From: Streptomyces roseirectus
Lineage (GTDB): Bacteria > Actinomycetota > Actinomycetes > Streptomycetales > Streptomycetaceae
Direction: 5' to 3'
Length of the DNA stretch: 64,000 bases
NCBI RefSeq assembly: GCF_014489635.1
Contig: NZ_CP060828.1
Span: forward strand, 1,488,001-1,552,000
Both the position numbers and the translations under genes were made by a program. This document shows, in pieces, positions 60,144 through 64,000 of the stretch (positions are counted from its first letter, which is position 1; every line of letters begins with the position of its first letter). The notes under the pieces were generated by a model. The model was not told where the DNA came from. It searched no databases and saw nothing but the letters and a program-made list of their open reading frames with translations.

Positions 60144-61784
60144 CTAAAAAACTTCCACCTGGCCTGCGTTGACCCGAAGGCGGCGGGTCACCCGCACCGC
60201 GTCCAGCATTCTGCGGTCGTGGGTGACCAGGAGCAGCGTGCCCTCGTAGGCGTCCAGCGCCGATTCCAGCTGCTCGATCGCCGGCAGGTCGAGGTGGTTG
60301 GTCGGCTCGTCCAGGACCAGGAGGTTGACGCCCTTGCCCTGGAGCAGCGCCAGGCCCGCCCTGGTCCGCTCGCCCGGTGAGAGCGTCGCCGCCGGGCGCA
60401 GGACGTGGTCCGCCTTCAGGCCGAACTTGGCCAGGAGGGTGCGGACTTCTGCCGGTTCCGTGTCCGGGACGGCCTCGCAGAACGCGTCCAGCAGCGACTC
60501 CGGGCCGTAGAACAGCTTGCGGGCCTGGTCGACCTCGCCGACCAGGACGCCGGAGCCCAGGGCCGCGTGGCCCGAGTCGAGGGGGAGGCGGCCGAGCAGC
60601 GCGGCCAGCAGGGTCGACTTCCCCGCCCCGTTCGCGCCGGTCACGGCGACCCGGTCCGCCCAGTCGACCTGGAGGGTGACCGGGCCGAACTCGAAGTCGC
60701 CCAGGCGCACGCGCGCGTCGCGCAGGGAGGCCACGACCGCGCCGGAGCGGGGCGCGGCGGCGATCTCCATGCGGAGTTCCCACTCCTTGCGGGGCTCCTC
60801 GACGACGTCCAGGCGTTCGATCATCCGCTGGGTCTGGCGGGCCTTCGCCGCCTGCTTCTCGCTGGCCTCGCTGCGGAACTTGCGGCCGATCTTGTCGTTG
60901 TCGTTGTTCGCCTTGCGCCGGGCGTTCTTGACACCCTTGTCCATCCAGGAGCGCTGCATCTGGGCGCGGTCCTGGAGGGCGGCGCGCTTGCCGGCGTACT
61001 CCTCGTAGTCGTCGCGGGCGTGCCGGCGGGCGGTGGCGCGCTCTTCGAGGTAGGCGTCGTAGCCGCCGCCGTACAGGTTGACCTGGCCCTGCGCGAGGTC
61101 GAGTTCGAGGACCTTGGTGACCGTGCGGGTCAGGAACTCGCGGTCGTGGCTGACGACGACCGTGCCGGCGCGCAGGCCGGTGACGAAGCGTTCGAGGCGG
61201 TCCAGGCCGTCGAGGTCGAGGTCGTTGGTGGGCTCGTCGAGGAGGAAGACGTCGTAGCGGGACAGGAGCAGCGAGGCGAGGCCCGCGCGGGCGGCCTGGC
61301 CGCCGGAGAGGGCCGTCATCGGCTGGTCGAGGCCGACGGCGAGGCCGAGGGAGGCCGCGGTCTCCTCCGCGCGTTCGTCGAGGTCGGCGCCGCCGAGGTC
61401 GAGCCAGCGCTCCAGGTGCAGGGCGTAGGCGTCGTCGGCGCCGGGGACGCCGTCGGCGAGGCCCTGGGCGGACTCGTCCATCAGGCGCTGGGCCTCGGCG
61501 ACGCCGGTCCTGCGGGCCAGGAACTCGCGGACCGTCTCGCCGGGGCGGCGTTCGGGCTCCTGCGGGAGGTGGCCGACGGACGCGGTGGGCGGGGAGAGCC
61601 TGAGTTCGCCCTCCTCCGGGGCGGTCAGGCCCGCGAGCAGTCTGAGCAGCGTGGACTTGCCCGCTCCGTTGGCCCCGACCAGGCCGATCACGTCCCCGGG
61701 GGCCACGACGAGGTCGAGTCCGGAGAAGAGGGAGCGGTCGCCGTGGCCGGCGGCGAGGTTCTTGGCGACGAGGGTGGCGGTCAC
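60144..61784 (-). CDS. ABC-F family ATP-binding protein
   Basis: 546 residues from a GTG. Two ABC domains, each with Walker A GANGAGKSTLL and signatures LSGGQAARAGLA and LSPGERTRAGLA; Walker B motifs VFLLDEPTNDLD and LLVLDEPTNHLD. A charged coiled-coil linker (QRSWMDKGVKNARRKANNDN..KFRSEASEKQAAKAR) joins them. No transmembrane part, so a ribosome-associated translation factor or antibiotic-protection protein. Confidence 0.92.
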   Translation of the reverse strand: MTATLVAKNLAAGHGDRSLFSGLDLVVAPGDVIGLVGANGAGKSTLLRLLAGLTAPEEGELRLSPPTASVGHLPQEPERRPGETVREFLARRTGVAEAQRLMDESAQGLADGVPGADDAYALHLERWLDLGGADLDERAEETAASLGLAVGLDQPMTALSGGQAARAGLASLLLSRYDVFLLDEPTNDLDLDGLDRLERFVTGLRAGTVVVSHDREFLTRTVTKVLELDLAQGQVNLYGGGYDAYLEERATARRHARDDYEEYAGKRAALQDRAQMQRSWMDKGVKNARRKANNDNDKIGRKFRSEASEKQAAKARQTQRMIERLDVVEEPRKEWELRMEIAAAPRSGAVVASLRDARVRLGDFEFGPVTLQVDWADRVAVTGANGAGKSTLLAALLGRLPLDSGHAALGSGVLVGEVDQARKLFYGPESLLDAFCEAVPDTEPAEVRTLLAKFGLKADHVLRPAATLSPGERTRAGLALLQGKGVNLLVLDEPTNHLDLPAIEQLESALDAYEGTLLLVTHDRRMLDAVRVTRRLRVNAGQVEVF

Positions 61785-61875
61785 AGAGGGTAGATCCTAG
61801 CGGGGGTTCGGGGGTGGGGGCTTCGGGGTTTCCACGGACCGCTTGGAGGGCGGTCGTCGTGGGGAGGTTCGGGGG

Positions 61876-62817
61876 ATGAGCCGTGACGTGGTGATCGTGG
61901 GTGGCGGGGTCGTCGGGCTGACGACCGGGGTCGTGCTCGCCGAGCGGGGGTGGCGGGTGCGGGTGTGGACACGGGAGGCGGTCGAGGAGACGACGTCGTC
62001 GGTCGCGGGCGCGCTGTGGTGGCCGTACCACATCGAGCCTCAAGTCGCCGCGCGCGGCTGGGCGTTGGAGTCGTTCGCGGTGTACCGGGAGCTGGCGGCG
62101 GACGTGCCGGAGGCCGGGGTGCGGATGGCCGAGGGGGTGCTCGGGGAGACGTCGCTCGACGAGGTCGGGTGGCTGGCCGGGACCGTGCCGGGGCTGCGGG
62201 CCGCGACGCCGGACGAGTACGCGGCCGGGCCGGGGTTGTGGGCGCGGCTGCCGCTCGTCGACATGGCCGCGTATCTGCCGTGGCTGCGGGGGCGGTTGGA
62301 GCGGGCGGGCGGGAGCGTGGAGCTGTGCACGGTGTCCGACCTCGCCGAGGCGGACTCGGCCGTGGTGGTGAACTGCGCCGGGCTCGGGGCGCGGGAGCTG
62401 GCCGGTGACGACGGAGTGCGGCCGGTGCGCGGGCAGTTGGTCGTCGTCGAGAATCCCGGGGTCGAGCACTGGGTGGTGTCCGACGGGGCGGACGGGTCTC
62501 TGACGTACTTCCTCCCTCAGCCCGGCCGGCTGCTGCTCGGCGGTACGGCCGAGGAGGGCGTCTGGTCCCGCACGCCGGATCCCGCCGTCGCGGAGGCGAT
62601 CGTCCGCCGGTGCGCGGCGCTGCGGCCCGAGATCGCGGGGGCGCGGGTGCTGGGGCACCGGGTGGGGTTGCGGCCGGCCCGGGAGGCGGTGCGGCTGGAA
62701 CGGGGGGTGCTGGGTGACGGTCGGGTGGTGGTGCATCACTACGGGCACGGGGGTGCGGGGGTGACGGTGGCCTGGGGGTGCGCCCGGGAGGCTGCGGGGA
62801 TGGTGGAGGGGGGTTGA
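61876..62817 (+). CDS. FAD-dependent D-amino-acid-oxidase-family oxidoreductase
   Basis: 313 residues from an ATG with GGGGAGG eight bases upstream. FAD site VVIVGGGVVGLTTGVVLAERG; SVAGALWWPYH is the DAAO-type loop, and VVNCAGLGARELAGD and the C-terminal HHYGHGGAGVTVAWGCA complete the fold. The length fits D-amino-acid oxidases (about 315-350). Likely oxidises D-amino acids or glycine-like compounds with oxygen. Confidence 0.9.
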   Translation: MSRDVVIVGGGVVGLTTGVVLAERGWRVRVWTREAVEETTSSVAGALWWPYHIEPQVAARGWALESFAVYRELAADVPEAGVRMAEGVLGETSLDEVGWLAGTVPGLRAATPDEYAAGPGLWARLPLVDMAAYLPWLRGRLERAGGSVELCTVSDLAEADSAVVVNCAGLGARELAGDDGVRPVRGQLVVVENPGVEHWVVSDGADGSLTYFLPQPGRLLLGGTAEEGVWSRTPDPAVAEAIVRRCAALRPEIAGARVLGHRVGLRPAREAVRLERGVLGDGRVVVHHYGHGGAGVTVAWGCAREAAGMVEGG

Positions 62818-62842
62818 GGGGGTCGGGGGTGAGGGCTTGAGG

Positions 62843-62876
62843 CACGGCGCCGCAGGGGTTGGCCTGCGGCGCCGTG
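62843..62876. terminator. Bidirectional terminator
   Basis: CACGGCGCCGCAGG and its exact complement form a 14-base stem with a six-base loop, between the convergent oxidase and hydrolase genes. Confidence 0.85.
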
Positions 62877-62895
62877 TGGGGTGGGGCGTGATGGG

Positions 62896-64000
62896 TTACG
62901 GCATGCGTCGGGCCTCGGGCAGCGGGCCCACGCCGTCCAGCGGGGCGTGGGTCCTCGGCGGGACGGGGAGTGTGCCGCCGGTCGCCCGGGTGAAGGCGGG
63001 GGCGCCGCCGACGAGGGGGAGGCTCGCCGAGGTGCGGGCGAGGTCGAGGGTCAGGGTCGGGGTGTCGGCAGGGGGTTCGACGAGGTTCTTGTCGGTGCCC
63101 GCGACGATCAGGGCGAGGCGGTGGCCCGCCGGGACGACGTGGTCGGTGGCGCCCAGGTCGATCGTGAGGGTGTAGGGCTTGCCCGGGGTGAGCGGGACGC
63201 CGTGGCCGGGGTCGGCGGAGGTGCCGAGGTCGGCCCAGCCCCGGCTGACGACGTTGTACTCGACGTCGGTCGTGCGGGCCGCCGTCTCCTTGAAGCAGGC
63301 GCTGTCGCCGGCCGTGCTCGCGCCCCAGCAGGTGCGGTTCGTGAGCGTCGAGATGCCCTCGCCCGCCGCCGCGTAGTCGCGGATGGTGTCGGGACCGAGG
63401 TCGACGAGGACGGCGGAGAGGTGGGCCGTCGGGGTCGTGGGCGTCGCGGTGACGGTGACCGTCGGGGAGCCGGCGAGGCGCAGGTCACGGGTGAGCGGGC
63501 CGGTGACGAAGCCGGCCTTCTCGGGCGTCGCGGTGTCGATGTGCGCGGCCCAGTCGGCCTCGTTCAGCGCGGGGTTGTCGGTGAACGTCTCCGTGCCGGT
63601 GCCCCGGCGCGGGCCGAGCGCGCCGACGCCCGGCCGGGTGCCGGTCGTGGGGTGGAGGGTCGTCGCCTTCGTGCCGGCCGGGGGCCAGGCGCGGGACGTC
63701 TCCCACTGGTCCGGGTGGCGTTCGACGTCGGCCGTGGGCTCGCGGTCGATGCCGTTGTCGTAGCCGAGGAGTTCGTGGTCGAACCAGCGGTGCAGGGTGT
63801 CGACCCAGGTGGCGCGGCGGAAGTCGAAGGGGTCGACGTGGCCCGTCTGGGAGAGCCAGATCTTGCGCTTGACGCCGTGCTGCGCGAGCGCGTCCCACCA
63901 CTGGCCGAGGTGCTTCGTACGGACGTTGAGGTCCTGCACGCCGTGCACGGCGAAGACGCTGGCCTTCACCTTGCCGGCGTCCTTGACGTAGTCGCTGCCG
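62896..64000 (-). CDS. X-Pro dipeptidyl-peptidase-like (CocE/S15) hydrolase, C-terminal part
   Basis: The gene runs off the right edge; 368 codons are visible. SVFAVHGVQDLNVRTKHLG and SQTGHVDPFDF carry the last catalytic residues of the alpha/beta-hydrolase domain (Asp of GVQDLNV, His of GHVDPFD), followed by a jelly-roll domain (GPLTRDLRLAGSPTVTVTATPT ... PYTLTIDLGATDHVVPAGHRLALIVAGTD) typical of S15 and CocE proteins. The Ser nucleophile and any signal peptide lie outside. Confidence 0.88.
   Translation of the reverse strand, partial: GSDYVKDAGKVKASVFAVHGVQDLNVRTKHLGQWWDALAQHGVKRKIWLSQTGHVDPFDFRRATWVDTLHRWFDHELLGYDNGIDREPTADVERHPDQWETSRAWPPAGTKATTLHPTTGTRPGVGALGPRRGTGTETFTDNPALNEADWAAHIDTATPEKAGFVTGPLTRDLRLAGSPTVTVTATPTTPTAHLSAVLVDLGPDTIRDYAAAGEGISTLTNRTCWGASTAGDSACFKETAARTTDVEYNVVSRGWADLGTSADPGHGVPLTPGKPYTLTIDLGATDHVVPAGHRLALIVAGTDKNLVEPPADTPTLTLDLARTSASLPLVGGAPAFTRATGGTLPVPPRTHAPLDGVGPLPEARRMP

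Noticed and set aside
57703..62748. Minus-strand open frame of 1681 codons antisense to tex and the oxidase
   Set aside because: Its translation is Arg/Pro/Leu-rich with no domain, and it lies opposite well-supported genes; a GC-rich third-position shadow.

Overview
The window is typical Streptomyces chromosomal DNA. GC is very high, nearly all codons end in G or C, GTG and TTG starts are common, and several leaderless -10/ATG arrangements are visible. The gene set also fits: an AfsR-free conservon (sensor kinase, roadblock, DUF742, GTPase), a hopanoid cluster, a c-di-AMP riboswitch in front of a cell-wall hydrolase, and a zitB-idi pair. It reads as conserved chromosome-arm backbone, with no phage or complete insertion sequence.

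Layout. 1-6.0 kb: the tail of an ABC ATPase, an orphan LuxR-type response regulator, a HAD phosphatase, then a run of a FluG-like pair (glutamine synthetase-family ligase plus amidohydrolase), a degenerate NUDIX protein and a 2Fe-2S thioredoxin-like protein. 6.0-10.8 kb: an ABC exporter divergent from a PadR regulator, tRNA-Pro(GGG), and a transketolase split into two genes separated by a repetitive spacer. 10.9-15.0 kb: YjbR and GNAT proteins, a LysR regulator and the tdh-kbl threonine degradation operon. 15.1-19.9 kb: a conservon with a GAF protein and an extra Pro-rich small ORF. 20.2-29.0 kb: a metallo-beta-lactamase-fold enzyme, a SIMPL protein, two SGNH hydrolases, a DUF6250 protein, a decayed rhamnogalacturonan-lyase-like gene and an M23/LysM peptidase under a ydaO riboswitch, with long repetitive non-coding spacers. 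29.5-32.6 kb: a GH36 alpha-galactosidase and a tyrosine phosphatase.

32.6-46.4 kb (minus strand) is the hopanoid region, in transcription order hpnC-hpnD-DUF6380-hpnE-polyprenyl synthase-shc-hpnG-hpnH-ispG-dxs-aminotransferase, followed by an XRE-cupin regulator and a DUF6126 membrane microprotein. Most junctions are ATGA or GTGA overlaps. Together these genes supply MEP-pathway precursors, make squalene without a classical squalene synthase, cyclise it and extend the side chain to an amino-bacteriohopanepolyol.

46.7-53.8 kb (minus strand) is the most intriguing part. It is a tightly coupled operon of a DUF5941/CDP-alcohol transferase fusion, a sugar/choline-type nucleotidyltransferase, a glycerol-1-phosphate-dehydrogenase-like enzyme, a second CDP-alcohol transferase, a GT2 glycosyltransferase and a TagGH-type ABC exporter. 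It looks like an uncharacterised pathway that makes, activates, polymerises or conjugates, and exports a polyol-phosphate glycoconjugate or lipid.

54-64 kb: a Zur-type zinc exporter gene zitB, idi (again serving isoprenoids), an RsbW-like ATPase, an enoyl-CoA hydratase, a GlxA remnant, tex, an ABC-F protein, a D-amino-acid-oxidase-like flavoenzyme and the C-terminal part of an X-Pro dipeptidyl-peptidase-like hydrolase. All functional calls rest on reading motifs and family resemblance by eye; no database search was run.
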